Assembly (NCBI RefSeq): GCF_002865645.1
Contig: NW_020194685.1
Location: 2,257,363 to 2,321,362 of the forward strand
From: Hyaloscypha bicolor E
Lineage: Eukaryota; Ascomycota; Leotiomycetes; Helotiales; Hyaloscyphaceae
Direction: 5' to 3'
Length of the DNA stretch: 64,000 nucleotides
Shown here one piece after another: positions 13,533-25,994 of this stretch; within the stretch, counting starts at the first letter, position 1; each line of letters starts with the position of its first letter. The position numbers and the translations under genes were made by a program. The notes beneath the pieces were generated by a model. It searched no databases, was not told where the DNA came from, and was given only the letters and a program-made list of their open reading frames with translations.

Positions 13533-13915
13533 CTCACCTGAAAACCCGAACCCAAGATATGTCATGTGGCGCTCCTCTCGATGAAACCTCTCTCCCTCGG
13601 TGATTCCCAGGGAAAAAGCAAGCACTAGCCCCCTACCACCACCGGGCCGAGAAAGTGTCCGAGATCGAATCCTTCCGCTGCAAGTTTGCAAGTTGCAACC
13701 CCCTTTTCAGCCCAAGATCCGGACCTCTCCTCTGTCTTGATTCTCCTTCTCCTTCCTTGGGTCCCTTGAAATTACCGGAGTCGCCTGAATAACCACAGCC
13801 CAGCATGTGCTGTGGCGTCTCTGGTTGAAAAAGCAAAACCCCCCTACCGTTAACTGACCTCACCCCTCCATCTCGGGCCGGCAAGGACCCGATCTTCAGC
13901 TGCAACTACCGGTGG
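13533..13915. repeat. Diverged tandem duplication, about 248-bp period
   Basis: The segment starting TCACCTGAA at 13,533 recurs as TCGCCTGAA at 13,781. Shared blocks include ATGT followed by TGTGGCG, an AAAAAGCAA run followed by a C-rich tract and CTACC, and a GGGCCG segment ending in GCTGCAA. The copies are well diverged with indels. No coding role is evident. Confidence 0.5.
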
Positions 13916-16761
13916 AGTAAAGATCCACAGGCTCAGGCACATCAATGTCTCACCAAAAACATTGATCAGAACTGAGAAAGCCTCCGATCTGGTCGTTTCC
14001 AAGCCATGGTTGATGATCAAGAAATGCCACGTGCCGTGGAGTTCCTCATGTCTCAAGTACTGGAGTCCTCCACTCTTCGTCCTGAACTTTTCGGCATTGT
14101 TTTCGACTTGCTTTTTGAAATTCTATTATTACTGCAAGTGCATGGCGGGTGGCTGCAGTCATATACCGGGTGCTTGTCAGGCTCGAGTCACGAGTGTCAG
14201 TGCAGGTTGGTCTTAGGTCGAGGTGCCGGGTACTGTCAAAACAATGCATTCTATCTAGACCCCTCCGCCCCCTCAACAAAAATAAAAATGGTAAACCCCC
14301 TTCGCGCCCCTAGAATGACCGCAATAACCACCTCCCTGCAATAATATACTTCTATTTGTAGTAGCCAATTCAACTCTCCTAGAATCCTTGAAGAAACAAA
14401 TATCTTAGGATAACATAGAATTCTCTAAAATCCTGCTGAACAAACTAGCTCGTGTTGTAGAACTGTAGTCAAGTTGCTAAACAAACTTTCCGTTTGCAAG
14501 TTCGCTTCGCCACCTCTGCCTCCTTCACTGAAAGAGGGACTAAGGTCATCCGGCGAGGCTTTGGGCCTTGTCACTGCGATAATGCCATATCTTGCTTGTT
14601 GTTGGGACCAAGATCTTTCCAGGGGACTGTCAACGCTCGTCGAATCTGAGGCGATTGGGCCTTTGTCATTGACAGAAAATCTGATGTCGACATCAGAGGA
14701 AGAGAGTGGAGGCTCTGTCCCATCCAAGGACTCCGGAAACTTCTGGGTATGGATAGCGTTAACAAACCCGCGCGACTCGTGGGTACATTTCCTTCGCCTT
14801 GGCAATGTTGAACAGAAAACTGCAAGAGCGTCAAGCAACATGTAGCGTTTATCAATCATCTGAGACACTGGTAAAATGCCATTAAACTGTACCCCAGAAG
14901 ATATAAAGAAACGTGTTAGGTGTATAGTACTTCAGGAATCTGAGGTTGTATAGTCTGACGAAGCACCGCGTGTGGTCGGCGATTAAAGGGTATGCCTGGA
15001 GGAAGGAGATTGGATATAAACGGCAACTACAAATGAGAACGAAAGAGAGGGGGAAGCGATAGCAGGCGCTAAAGAGAAAGAAAGGAGATGACGGAAGGAG
15101 AAGAGGGACTAGGGCTTCTTACACGTTCGCCATATCGCCGAATACGCAAACACTCCCCTATATCTGATTTTTAAAAAAAATCTTCCGAGCAATCAAGAGC
15201 GTCAGCTGCGTAGCAATTGCCAAGAAGACCGTTTCGTCCGTCAAAAAACTGCTCACAGTGATCGTCTTCTGCAACCCTTCGGCACTCTTACGCAAGAATT
15301 ATCTGTGGATGTCATCAAGAAGCAATGATCCGCCTTAAAAAGTCAGGATCTTGCTTAACTTAACTAGACTAAAGTGTAGAATCTATCCAGTCATCGTACT
15401 CTCCATTGCCCTTGGTATCTCTGCATTCCCGCCACAGCACCTCTCGCCCATTGACACTGAAGGGGAATTCTCTTCAAGAGGTCGTCCAAGCCCGAATCAT
15501 TCCCTGAGATGTATTTCAACAGGGCCGCCATGGCCTGAAGCCCAGCTCCGCCAGCCTCGACATACTTCACATCAAAACGGGGTCTTCGAAGTCTGATCGC
15601 GGGTATGTGTAACCCTAGGGTTTCTATCTTGTACGAAGTACTTGGGGTGCGCTCCACTTCTGAGATCTAGGCTAAAAAGAGTTCGTAGACTTGTTGAACG
15701 GAAACTTAGAGGATCCAGGCCGAGATGAGTTCGTAGATCCAGGCCAAGGTGGGTTGGCAGACTCCTCAAACCCAGAGTCTTCAAATAGCTGCATATCTTT
15801 ATATACCGTACCTATTAACACTCGGCTAGGATGGCGCGAGCGAGCAATAATTGGTCCAAAGCGGCTGCCTTGTTTCTCCAAAAAAATCCCTGACGCCCAG
15901 GCACCGAGAGGAAACTTTGCCTCGACGGTGTACTATGGTGTGTTTCCTCACTCGGTTGTTTGGCAAGAACGACAGTGGAGCTCTTGTATTTGAGGCATGC
16001 GAGAGCCTTGGGAATCCTGGCTCAGTCGGACTTGGATGGAGATGTTTTCGGATTCAAGGATATCGAAGCTGGAAGAAAGCCAAGGGGCAGCAGTAGCGGA
16101 AATACAACACCGAATTGGATATTTCGCGCAGGACGGAGAAGGTATCGATCTTCCACTTGGAACAATTCGATGCGGCAGGCATCAGGCAATCGACGAGCAT
16201 TTTGTCTTCAGAAGGATATCATGAAGAAACTTGAACACCGTAAATTTGAAGTCAAATTCTTCGATTTGGACTGCTACTGGAACTGCCTCTGTCTGCAATA
16301 CCACTCTCCAGTCACCAATCGAAGAAACAGCCTCTCAGGTATCCACGCTCGGTATCAATCAACTCCTCCCAATCCCAATCCACCCCAAGCAATGCATATT
16401 GTCCATTTATCGTGCCATGAGCCAATCGCCATCATCATCAGTCAAAGCACAGAGAAAGAGGAAGGAGAAGAAAAGAAGGAATTTTCCAGCTCCAGTTCAA
16501 ATCTGTTGCTTCCCTCCATGCACCCAATTCGTAGTAGCAAGCCTCCCATATGCAATCGAGACCAATGAAGAGACAGAGGAAGAAGATTGTTTCTTGCTTG
16601 CTTGCTTTCTCTCTTGCTCGATGATGACTGATTGATGATCCATGACCCAGTTCGACTCCCGTCCTGCGACAACGTGGCCATGATATACCATATCTGGCTT
16701 CCTCCAAGTCTAGTTCACAAGGATTGACGAGAAGAGATCAATAAAAAAGAGAGAAACATTT
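13916..16761. other. Intergenic with unresolved coding potential
   Basis: No gene I can support. Two stretches deserve mention. A 147-codon minus ORF at 14425-14868 starts with a hydrophobic segment but is opposed by a 123-codon plus ORF. At 15,690-16,570 plus-strand frames of 70-200 codons overlap in a way that could be a decayed or multi-exon gene, but no family resemblance and no consistent splice pattern emerged. The last 190 bp lie downstream of the convergent cullin stop. Confidence 0.4.
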
Positions 16762-19385
16762 TTATGCAAGGTAACCAAGTTCATCATCGTCGAGCCGCTC
16801 CAAGTACTCCTTCTCTAACAAGATGTCAATGCACTTCTTGATATCGGGAATCTTGGGGACGAAGCGGGAACGGATTTGGTTGATGGTCTCGGAGACGAGC
16901 TGGGTGTGCTTCATCTTCTTTCTGGCCTTCATGATACGGACAATGGCGGACTAAAATGTTGTCAGCAACATCTTCAAATAAAGGACTCGGTCGCAACTCA
17001 CCTGCATAAGAAGCTTTCTGTCCTCCTCAATGGTCTTGTGAGTATCGTCAACCTCTTGCTTCTGCTCAGACTTGACTGCAATGTTCAAGTTGACACGGAT
17101 CTTCTTGCTCTTGAAGTCATAGTTCAGAGAGAAGGTCTTGTTTGTGCCAGGCTTCTCCGCCTCGTCCTTCCCAACGGGCGTGCCATCAAGATTAGTCATG
17201 TTCAAAACCTTGGCCTTGACAAAGATACCAAGGGCTGGGTCAAGAACATCAGCTTGCAATTGAGTGGCCTTGACGATATCCTCATAACTGTTCTTGTCAT
17301 TCTCGTTGAAGAGGAGTAGGATAGCCATTTGATATGTCGAAACTTGGAAGGTGTACGGGGTCTTCGTGTTTCTGCAGTAGTTGGCTCGAACCTCACCCTT
17401 GCACAGTTGCCACAGCCAAGTAAGCTTTCGACCACTGTGCTTCTGCCCGTAGAAGGATTGGAAGCGCTCGTAAGCCTTAGCAATCTCGGCAGGTGGGGTG
17501 AAATCGGTGTTGGGCGGGTTCAGAGGCCAGAAGCCGGTACCTAAGATGGCGTAACTAGCATCGACTGGCTTGTCATCTCCTGGCTCAAGCAGCTTGGACT
17601 CAAATTCCTTGAAACCGCTGTTTAAATCCTTAGAGATTTGGATGTCCTGGAACATACGCTGCAGCTTGTTGGTGTACTCGTAGCCGCAGGCCTCCTTCAA
17701 TTTGCTGATCATGCTGGTCTCAGCATCATCTGACGAAGAGTTGGTGTGAACCAATCTACGAGCCAACATTCTTGAGTAGAACTTCTGGAAAACATCCTTG
17801 TCCTCGATATACTTGAAAACAGTCATGATCTGTGTCAAGGTGTTCTCAAGATCACTCTCCTCAGCACCGCTTGCACTCTTCTTGAGTAAGGTATCGGTGT
17901 ACTTGGCAAGCAACTCGGGCGACTTGTTTGATCCTGACTTGCAAACCTGGTTTCTGTTGACAAACTCTCTGCATGCATTGTCAAGGGATCGTGTAAATTC
18001 CGGTTCATCCTTGAATGCTTGCTTAACCAGACCTTGGTATTGCGTGTGGATCTCGAGAAGGGCATCAACGTAGACCTTGGGCTCTAACTTTTCGGCATCA
18101 ACTGCAACCTTAGCAACAGCGGCCAAACCAGCTTTTCGGACGTGGGCCTCGAATTTGGTACGGAGAGGGTCGAGACCATCGGGGATTCTTGACAGAAGAT
18201 TGTACATTCGTTGCATGTCATCTTGGCGGTCGTTGTCCAACAGAACCTGGAACTCGTCTCGAAGGATGGCGGAGTGGTCGGCGATAAGCGCAGTATTGCA
18301 GCATTTCTTCAGAGGTATGATAATGTCTGCATGGAGGTACATGTTGACACGCTCTTCCTCCTCCTGCAATCGGATCTCGGCCTTCTTCATATACTCAACG
18401 ATGCTGTTCTCTGCAACGAATTGCTTCGATTCGGCTTGGTAGAAGGCCTTCGTAGCATCTAAGAACGGTCTCTCAAAGTTGAATCGGTAGACATCGAGGG
18501 TAGACTTGGTAGGATCTGCCTCATCTAAGCCAAGTGAGACAAACGAGTCCACGATGCTCTTGATCTGGCTGTGTTCGATGGTCTCGCCATGACGTTGCTT
18601 CTCCACCATCTTCAAGACGGCTTCCATAACCTTCTCGTGAACCTCGCTGAAGAGAGTCAATCGCCATTGAACCAGGTGCAGTGTGTAGACATCGTAGATG
18701 TTCTTCTTCCCCTCGTCCATCTCCCGCTTTACCCAATGTCGATTGAGGTATCGGAACAAATGGTTAATGTATTTCGCAGCAGTTGTATAGCGGTCCCATT
18801 CTCGAATATAAAAGCTGAGGAGAGCTTCGTCAGCGTGGGTCTTCGATTGGGCAACGAGTTCCCGTAGGTATCCGTTGAGGTAAGTGATAAGGTTTGCGTA
18901 GAGATCTTCTCCAAGAAGGTGTGCTAATACACAGTCAGCAAAGACCAAAACTGTTTTGACTGAGGGGTAGGTACCTCCACGGTGGGCGCCTCCAATAACA
19001 CCATGATTACTATTACTGACGGCCTTTTGTGACGTGCAGAAGTTGTGAACAGCTCTGTGTAATATTAGCATGTGAGGGATTACTGGCAGATCTGGATACT
19101 CACGTGTAGACTCCCATGTACTGCAGATCTTGTTAGCAAGAGGAAAGGGCAAAATAGAGAAGAAGTGCACTCACTGTGTTCATATCCATACCCTCCTGGA
19201 GGTTGCTCATGATCTTGGAGACGCCGGCCTCGAGGTACTTCCATCTACAAAGCGTCAGCTTCAGCATCCAAAGATTGTGCCTCCATGCTGGCGGAGGCAG
19301 AGAATCAAACCCACGTTGCATCAAGGTCCTCCCGGTTTGGCACTGGGGGCATCGCCGTTGGCGGTGTTCGTGTTGCGACAGACAT
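16762..19385 (-). CDS. cul1: Cullin-1, SCF ubiquitin ligase scaffold
   Basis: Scaffold of SCF E3 ligases: the N-terminal helices bind Skp1 and F-box proteins and the C-terminus binds Rbx1. Six exons are inferred (19315-19385, 19175-19244, 19104-19120, 18975-19054, 17002-18923, 16762-16950), giving about 782 aa, typical of CUL1. The N-terminus reads through [21 protein letters not shown] and AHLLGEDLY, diagnostic of cullin-1 rather than cullin-3 or -4. The cullin homology domain contains [18 protein letters not shown]. The last exon carries the neddylation site [11 protein letters not shown] (the Lys after IVRIM) and ends [14 protein letters not shown], the expected winged-helix tail. Introns cluster at the 5' end, including a 17-bp microexon (YMGVYT). 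Confidence 0.95.
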
Positions 19386-20336
19386 GTCGAGGTTGGGAGG
19401 AAAGGTGGTGGCGTAGAGGGGTGAATGAGATTAGGATTTTATTCGCGGTAACGATGGGATCAGGGTCGTGGCCGGAGGATGTCGCAAGTGTGAGCTATTC
19501 ACTGGGAGATGGCTAGACTTGGGGGAGCAAGAAGGGTCGGTGCCTTCAAGGCTGCTCAGCCGTGGGGTTAGGCAGGACGCGAACGAGTCGCGGAATAAAG
19601 ATCTGGATGGTGAGAGAGTGACTGAGATCCAAGAGATCTTCTCCCGCCAGAGTAACGAAGGAGCTGTTGAATGTTTCTGCAAGCAAGGACGAGGTGTCTT
19701 GCCAAAACAGAACTGGATGGTGGTTGTACGAGGATGCCGTTTGGACGGTTTGAGGAAGTCGATATGGATTCGTGATTCAGGAAGCGTTCGACCAGCCTGC
19801 AGGGGTGCCTAAGGCGGCCATAAATTTGACAGGGGTGTTGACAGATTGGTCGAAAGGGGAACTGTGGAAAATAAAACTTGTTCCTTTTTCCTTCTTCAAG
19901 CTTGGTATTGGTATTCTCTTTGTGGAGGAAGAAAATGCGTTGTATTCGAGTCTGTACAATGGGAAGGTGCAGATGAAGCGAGAATCTTATGCCAATTCCC
20001 CTTTTCAGTCGATTTCAAACCGCCTTGCATCTCTGGGCCCTCCCCTGAGCTTACTGGTTCGCTATCAGTACCGCTCTGGAAAGTCTTCTTCTCAGTGTCT
20101 AAAAAGGTCTTGTTTCTTGACGAATAAGAGAAATGATTTTGAACATCTTCAACTTACCCTTTAAATTCTATTTTTCTAACTACCCAAAACAAGGTCTTTT
20201 CCACCATGACTTGAAACCTTTTGCTGATCACGTGATGTGAAAGTATTTCCTCCAAGGAATTTATCCACCATCCCTCTTTCTTTCCTTTCACCTGTGCAAA
20301 TTCAGGGCTAGGGACCTACCTTCTATTGCATCCGCA
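19386..20336. promoter_or_regulatory. Divergent upstream region cul1 / cupin
   Basis: 951 bp between two divergently transcribed genes. Small ORFs (60-130 codons) on both strands lack family resemblance. A CACGTGA box lies at about 20,229 and a pyrimidine-rich tract precedes the cupin ATG. No other gene seen. Confidence 0.45.
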
Positions 20337-20961
20337 ATGCCATTTCTCAATCTCACACCGCTTGCCTCTCTCCGCGTCTCCACTCACCAAATACCCCGCC
20401 ATAACCTCATCCCAAACACCTCCATTCAATCCAAGCCTCTCCTGATCTACCACTCCTGTCTTCCCTCCTCAGTCACAGCCTCAAGCATCGAGGCCCATCT
20501 CAAAGAAACCGGCGTGGTGGTCCCACAATGGCGATATACAATGTACAACGTTACCCATTTCCACAGCTCTACTCATGAAGTGCTCTGTATTTTCTCTGGC
20601 CATGCAAAATTATGTAGGTTGTGTTCCTTTCTGAACGTTTATAGCGTTTCCCCGTCCTCGATTACGGTTTTACGGATTTAGATTAATGCTCTCAGGTTTT
20701 GGCGGAGAATCCAACCCTTCAAAAGTTGAAACAGAGGTCCAAAAGGGAGATGTGATAATCATCCCAGCTGGAGTCGCTCATCGCCTTCTCAATGACTTCA
20801 ACAGTGATTTTCAAATGGTGGGAAGCTATCCTAGAGGGAAGCACCCCGATATGTGTTGCGGGAAGAAGGAAGAAGAGGAGAAAGTCAAAGGCATTTCCGG
20901 ATTGGAGTGGTTTGAGAGGGATCCTTTGTACGGCGATGACGGACCTTTGTTGAGAGAGTAG
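20337..20961 (+). CDS. Cupin-domain protein, YjlB-like
   Basis: Small cupin-fold protein of unknown substrate. Two exons (20337-20613, 20696-20961) are joined across an intron starting GTAGG and ending CTCAG, giving 180 aa. The first cupin motif appears as THFHSSTHEVLCIFSGHAKL, with metal-binding His and Glu. The second appears as GDVIIIPAGVAHRL, with its His. The C-terminus GSYPRGKHPDMCCGKKEE resembles the bacterial/fungal YjlB group. Both metal-binding motifs look intact, so a single-domain dioxygenase, isomerase or storage role is possible but not assigned. It faces cul1 divergently and converges on Srf1. Confidence 0.85.
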
Positions 20962-21168
20962 AGCACGACTTTCCGTTGAGATGGATGCAAAAAAGATGTA
21001 CGTAAACGTAAATACATTATTTCATTAGTGAAATATGTCTCGATATGTCGCATATATATAGCTTGCACTCGTAGAAAATGCCCAAACCAACAACGCCTTG
21101 CTAGATATGATGTTATGTGCTCCTGTACCTAACTCATACATCCAAGACCGCATTTTATGCAAGGAAAC

Positions 21169-22670
21169 TTAGTCACTTTCTTCTCTGCCACCCACGCGCT
21201 CAACAAGCCTAGCATCTTGTTAGCATACACTTTATCCATCTCAGTGGGGGCCATTTTCTTACCTGAATATGCTCACGGTAAATGTCAAGCTCCAGGCTAC
21301 CAGTGCCACCATCAAAATTCCACACAAACCCCCCACTCTTCCACAAATAACATTATTTGTCCCATTGGAACCCTCCTTGCAGCTGCCATTATCATCCGTG
21401 AGAGCCGCAAACGCCAGTGCTAAATTAGCGGACTCGAATATTATAAAGAAAAGATCCAGCAATACGAGGCGAATCTTTGCCTTCGGAGACCGGAGACCGA
21501 GAGGCTTGCCGGTATATTCATCCCACGTTATGTAGAGAATATATGGGATGGCAACAATGTCTACCACGATAGCCATAGTCGTGGAGGGGTTTTGCGAGTA
21601 GAAGTATTTATTAGAAAGGTGGTGCACGGACGCGGAAAGACCGAGAGCTGCTACTGAAGTTATGAGGACAGTGACTCGAAATACCAATGGTACGAGTGGA
21701 TGCATGAGGAGGTTGTGCTGTCCCTGTTAAACAAATTCGAGCATGGAGAGGGTAAAAGCCGTACCTGGACCTTCCGCATCATTGATTTTTGCTTCTTTTT
21801 GTTGTGGAGAAAACCTTTCTCGGGATCACCATTCCCCTCCAAATCACCCCTCCATGGCTTTTGATACCCAGGAGTCTGCTGTTGCAGGAAATTTGCGTCT
21901 ACCACCTTCCCATCCTCCTCCTGTGCAGGCCCGTACATTGAGGACTTGATGTACATCCGCCAAGGAGAGGAAGTTGAGAGAGATTGCATAATTACTGGGT
22001 CGCCGTCCCTTGCGTGATCCCATTTTCGACCTTTCACTGGTTCTTTATGGCCACCAAAGAATCCCGTTTCTGGCTTCTTTTCTAGCCCTCCCTGAGAGAC
22101 ATCGTCATAAGTATCAACAAATCCATCCTGTGACATCCTCCGAGGTAGGTTTGAAGGAACAAATTGGTGCTGCGGCGGATGGACCCGAGAAGGGGCTAGG
22201 AGTCGGTCTGTGGGCTTGGAGTTGAGAATCTCTTCACCCTCCTCGTAGGAGTCTATCCATGCTATCGAGTTATTAGCAACTTGTCTTATTCCACCGCCTA
22301 CGTCGAATATGTGCGCGAAATCCGTATGGGACATTGACAGCCAGCCTCCACTAACGTTCTGGTGGGAGAGTGCATGACATTTCATTCGAAAGCACGAGAG
22401 TAACTTACGTGGTAGTGTCCTAACATCTCTCTGAGAAGCACGATTTTCTGCGTGTGTGCTTGTTGAGCTCTGCGTATTCCGAGAAGGTGATGAGTGCGCC
22501 ATCGGTCTAATCATAGATTTCCTCTTCCCTCTCATGGTAGCATCAGTCGATGAGGTACTCGAAGAGCCGGAGGGCTGCCTTTGAGTCCGTAAAGACTCAT
22601 GTTGAAAGATCTGGTGTGTGTCTAGTTGTAGGCCGTGACCCGCGGTGGGAATGCTGTCTGAGGTCGCCAT
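21169..22670 (-). CDS. srf1: Srf1-like regulator of phospholipase D, membrane protein
   Basis: Fungal membrane protein family related to yeast Srf1, which regulates phospholipase D Spo14. Four exons (22409-22670, 21765-22261, 21263-21723, 21169-21208) give about 419 aa, close to yeast length. The Ser-rich disordered N-terminus leads to LPPWIDSYEE, restored by a 147-bp intron with branch GCTAATAAC. A conserved KPWRGDLEG segment follows, then a C-terminal half with four predicted membrane spans: LVFRVTVLITSVAALGL, MAIVVDIVAIPYILYI, LLDLFFIIFESANLALAF and LCGILMVALVAWSLTF. It ends RLVERVGGREESD. The start is the first ATG in frame at 22,670; another ORF upstream to 22,978 is out of frame and probably leader. 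The family name rests on remembered motif resemblance. Confidence 0.78.
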
Positions 22671-23154
22671 GAGTATCCCGAGAGCAGCTCGGACTTGGAC
22701 GTGATTCGAGCTGGCGGAGGTCTAACAGACGATGCCCGAGCACTTGGGCACGTCGGAGTCTCCGTCAATGAGGTGCTGCAACACATTGCCCGTGCAGCAA
22801 GTGCTAGACAGCAGGCGTGCCAACAATAAAATGTCCCATGATTCGTGAAGGATAACGATTGACGTTGAGGCTCACGGGGTTCACGGAATGGGAATCGCTT
22901 GTCTTCAAGCCCCAGTGTAAATCGGAGTATTGACAGGGGTTCCACCAACAAAGCAACGTCATCGAATAGCTCGCTCATGGGTGTTTCGAACGAAATCAGT
23001 GGTGGATCTCTTCAACTCTAATTGTCCTTCTCAACAACAGACAACAGGCACAACCGCATGTCGACACCACACTCTCAGTCTCACCTTCCCGTCGAACGGG
23101 AATCACAGCCCTTGCGTGACGGGTCTCCGTGACCTGACGCAACGGCCAGGGGCG
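22671..23154. promoter_or_regulatory. Divergent promoter srf1 / KHE1-family gene
   Basis: 484 bp between divergent starts. A minus-strand ORF of 118 codons (22622-22978) and the 5' extension of a plus-strand ORF overlap here. Neither carries recognisable motifs and both are likely leader sequence. Confidence 0.4.
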
Positions 23155-24056
23155 ATGCGCCTAATCCTTCTCCCAGTGTCGACTCGTCGAACTTTAATTT
23201 ACTGCCAGAGGCTCAACGTCACCACTACCGAGCAACAGTCATTTCTGGACAGGAGAACTGCATGGGCTGCCAAAACATGGGCGAGTTGGGAGAAGAAAGA
23301 GTCAGGATGGCAGAAGAAGGTGGTGGAATATGGCAACCAGGCCTTGAAGAGGATACCATATGAGGAATGGGGATTAAAGTCAATACCTCCCCTTTCAGCC
23401 CGTCGAAAGGAGGAGAAGCTCTCCGGCAAGGAGAAGGTTGAAGTCTCTTTCCCAACGACATTGATACCGGAAGCAGAAGTCTGGAGTGTCTTAACAAAGT
23501 TAGCTACCGAGAGACAGAGCCTGCACAAGAGGAGAATGATATATTCGTTTATTGGAATGCCTATATCTGCGCCTGTAGCAATCATACCTGTGTAAGGGTT
23601 CTTACTCAAACTCAAAGGTCGATATCTAACGTCACAACTAGCATTCCCAACCTTCCGTTCTTCTATCTGGTTTTCAGAGCATGGTCTCATTGGAGGGCAT
23701 TGTCAGGCTCGAAGCACCTCGAGTTTCTCTTGGAAAATAGACTCATCACGACCAAACCTTCTAAGATTCTTGACGAGCTATATGCCACAGGGAAGCGACC
23801 CTTCGATGCTGGGCCCGTTTCAAGCACAGAAGAGTCTTCCGGCTCCGCGCAAGAGGAGAAAATGCTCCTTCACAAATCGGATGGCAAGCGAATTTCCGAG
23901 GCTCTCGGCATTCCTGAGCTAGACGTCGAACTCGATCGAGCGGTGTGGCAGGTAGAGAAGGCGCTGAAAGCTGAGAAGGAGCTTAGAGACGAGAGGCAGG
24001 AATTGGGGAAGGCCAGCGCCGATGCGAAAGAGCAAAAATCGGGAGAGAAAAAATAA
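23155..24056 (+). CDS. Mitochondrial K+/H+ exchange-related protein
   Basis: Member of the Mit_KHE1 family (yeast YDL183C group), inner-membrane proteins linked to mitochondrial potassium/proton exchange. Two exons (23155-23591, 23642-24056) encode 283 aa. The N-terminus MRLILLPVSTRRTLIYCQRL is basic and amphipathic, like a mitochondrial presequence. The body contains KTWASWEKKESGWQKKVV and YEEWGLKSIPPLS. The membrane segment is interrupted by the intron: PISAPVAIIPV joins IPNLPFFYLVFRAWSHWRAL. The C-terminus is a charged coiled coil rich in Lys and Glu. The ATG chosen is the first that gives a presequence; the frame is open a further 75 codons upstream but without family resemblance. Confidence 0.85.
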
Positions 24057-24513
24057 GAGGCTCCTGATATTGTACCAAAATATAGAACTTCGGGGTGTAC
24101 AATATGGGGAAAGGTTGGGATTAGATCGTAGACTCGACTCAACAATGCGGAGAAAGAAAATAACTGGCATGAAAACCCAATGAAGAGAGGTGCTTTGCTC
24201 TGAAAATCGCCATCGCTCAAGTCCAATAATTGCCAACACTCCTTCCATCCACGTCGCAAAGTTACTTGAAATTGGCACAATCAAAAATGACGAAAATTGA
24301 CTCACCATCTGAATTCAAGCTTTTGATAAACAGGTACTAGCCTGGCCTCATCATATTAAGGAGAGTCGCTTCAGGGGCAAAACAGGGGTTTCGATAAGAG
24401 GCAACCTGGTAATAGCTTATCGCAGCTATAAGTCCAGACAATTTACACTGAACAGCTTGGAAGCGTCAGAGCTCTACCACAAATCACACCCCACGCTACT
24501 TTCCATCCCAACA

Positions 24514-25794
24514 ATGCCGCCGACCCTGGAAGAGGACGACTATCACGATACCATCGTGACCAAGGGCAAATATAATTCCTCTTTTCATTGGTCGCGGCCG
24601 TCCTCTCCAGAAAGCATGAGCAACGAAACCGTGCTAGAACCGCAAGTCGTCGCAAGCCTCCTTGCGGAAATCAACACCCCTCAGCACCTAGAGTCTCCAG
24701 AGCCCCTTGATGAAGACGTCTCATCTTCAAATCCTCCTGCAGAACGCCCTGATTCACAGCTCGACCAAGGTTCCTCCCGTCTGCCACGACAACTGCATCG
24801 GCCGAACGTGACGACCATGGAGGAACGATTAATGATGATGCCAGAGAAGCGTCCGCTCCCCTGGAGGGATGGCGTTGAGCCAGGTGCAGACAATGAAACG
24901 GGTGGAGAGTCAAGGCGTAAACAAATTCGATTTGGATGTTTACTAGCCACGCGTGGAGACATACAAGAGGTTCCTTGCAACAGCTGTGCCAATGGGCGAG
25001 GGAAGTTCAAGGTCTGCGTCGCGTTAGATGGTTATTTCAAGGGAGCGTGTGCCAGTTGTCAGTTGAGTGGGCGGCCGAATCGGTGCAGTATCAAAAAGAA
25101 CGATGGTAAGTCTTGATTTGAGTCCGCACGAGGTGCACAGCTAACTCGAGTCAAGGAGACGAAGCTCTCAATACGCCCGGCGGCGAAGGCTCGTCAAGAA
25201 CTCACAGCCAACCACAGATATCTAGCGAAGGGCCTCAATCCAAACGCCGACGAGTAACAGATCCAATGCCTGAATGGGAGAGCGCACGACCTCAATGGGA
25301 GCAGGAATTGGGAGACCCGCAGGCAAGGCAACACATGAACGAGATAGTACAGCGGCCTTGGACGACCGTTAATTTTCCAGCAACGATACCAATCCCAGCT
25401 TCGCAGGCGATGAACGACATGAACAGTCCTGGTACGGTTCCACCAAGACCTATTGAACAACGCTGGGCAACAGTAAATCAACCAACGCCGTTACCAGGCC
25501 CCCAAACCTATGAGAGAGCAGCCAGCACGGCGGGCAGTTTCCGGAATCTAGAGCAGGCCAAGCGGGAGGAGACAGTCATTAATGAGGAAGGCTCAACAGC
25601 TCTGATCGATACATTACCCAAAAGTAAACAGAGACAGGTTTATGGGTAAGGAATATATCCACTCCAAAAAAAAAAAACAATTGCCGTACTGACTTCTTCA
25701 CAGGCTGGTGTCGGGATTGCAAGGGGGCATTGAGCATTTACAACGAGAACTGGATTCTCTAAAAAGGGCATTGGGCATTGATGAAGAAGGTTAA
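24514..25794 (+). CDS. DUF3716 six-cysteine protein, tandem copy 1
   Basis: Uncharacterised fungal protein. Three exons (24514-25105, 25156-25645, 25704-25794) encode 390 aa. A disordered N-terminal half leads to LPWRDG, then a six-cysteine module at about residues 152-189 with spacing C-x2-C-x9-C-x10-C-x2-C-x8-C (starting PCNSCANGRGKF, ending RCS). A basic SKRRR patch follows, then Pro/Ser-rich linker, and finally a conserved helical tail TLPKSKQRQVYG, LVSGLQGGIEHLQRELD, ALGID. The spacing recalls a Zn2Cys6 cluster with stretched loops, so metal binding is an inference. The first intron is GT-AG in phase 1. A similar gene follows 200 bp downstream on the same strand. Confidence 0.8.
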
Positions 25795-25994
25795 TGGGAA
25801 GGTGGACGCCAAATAATCCTAATTTGTAGTTCTAGAACAGACTCTACCTGTCAATGTTCTCCTAATAATTATAATTAAAATAAAATATAATTTCCAGGAC
25901 ACGCCCAGCCTCTTGATAAAGCACGGCGATAAGATCTCGCCAGTCAGTGCGCACAAGCTCCCGCTCGTTTCAACAACATCACCTCTCCTTAAGA

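Noticed and set aside
24457..24513. Upstream extension of the first DUF3716 gene
   Set aside because: The longer frame begins at TTG, not ATG; the first ATG is at 24,514.
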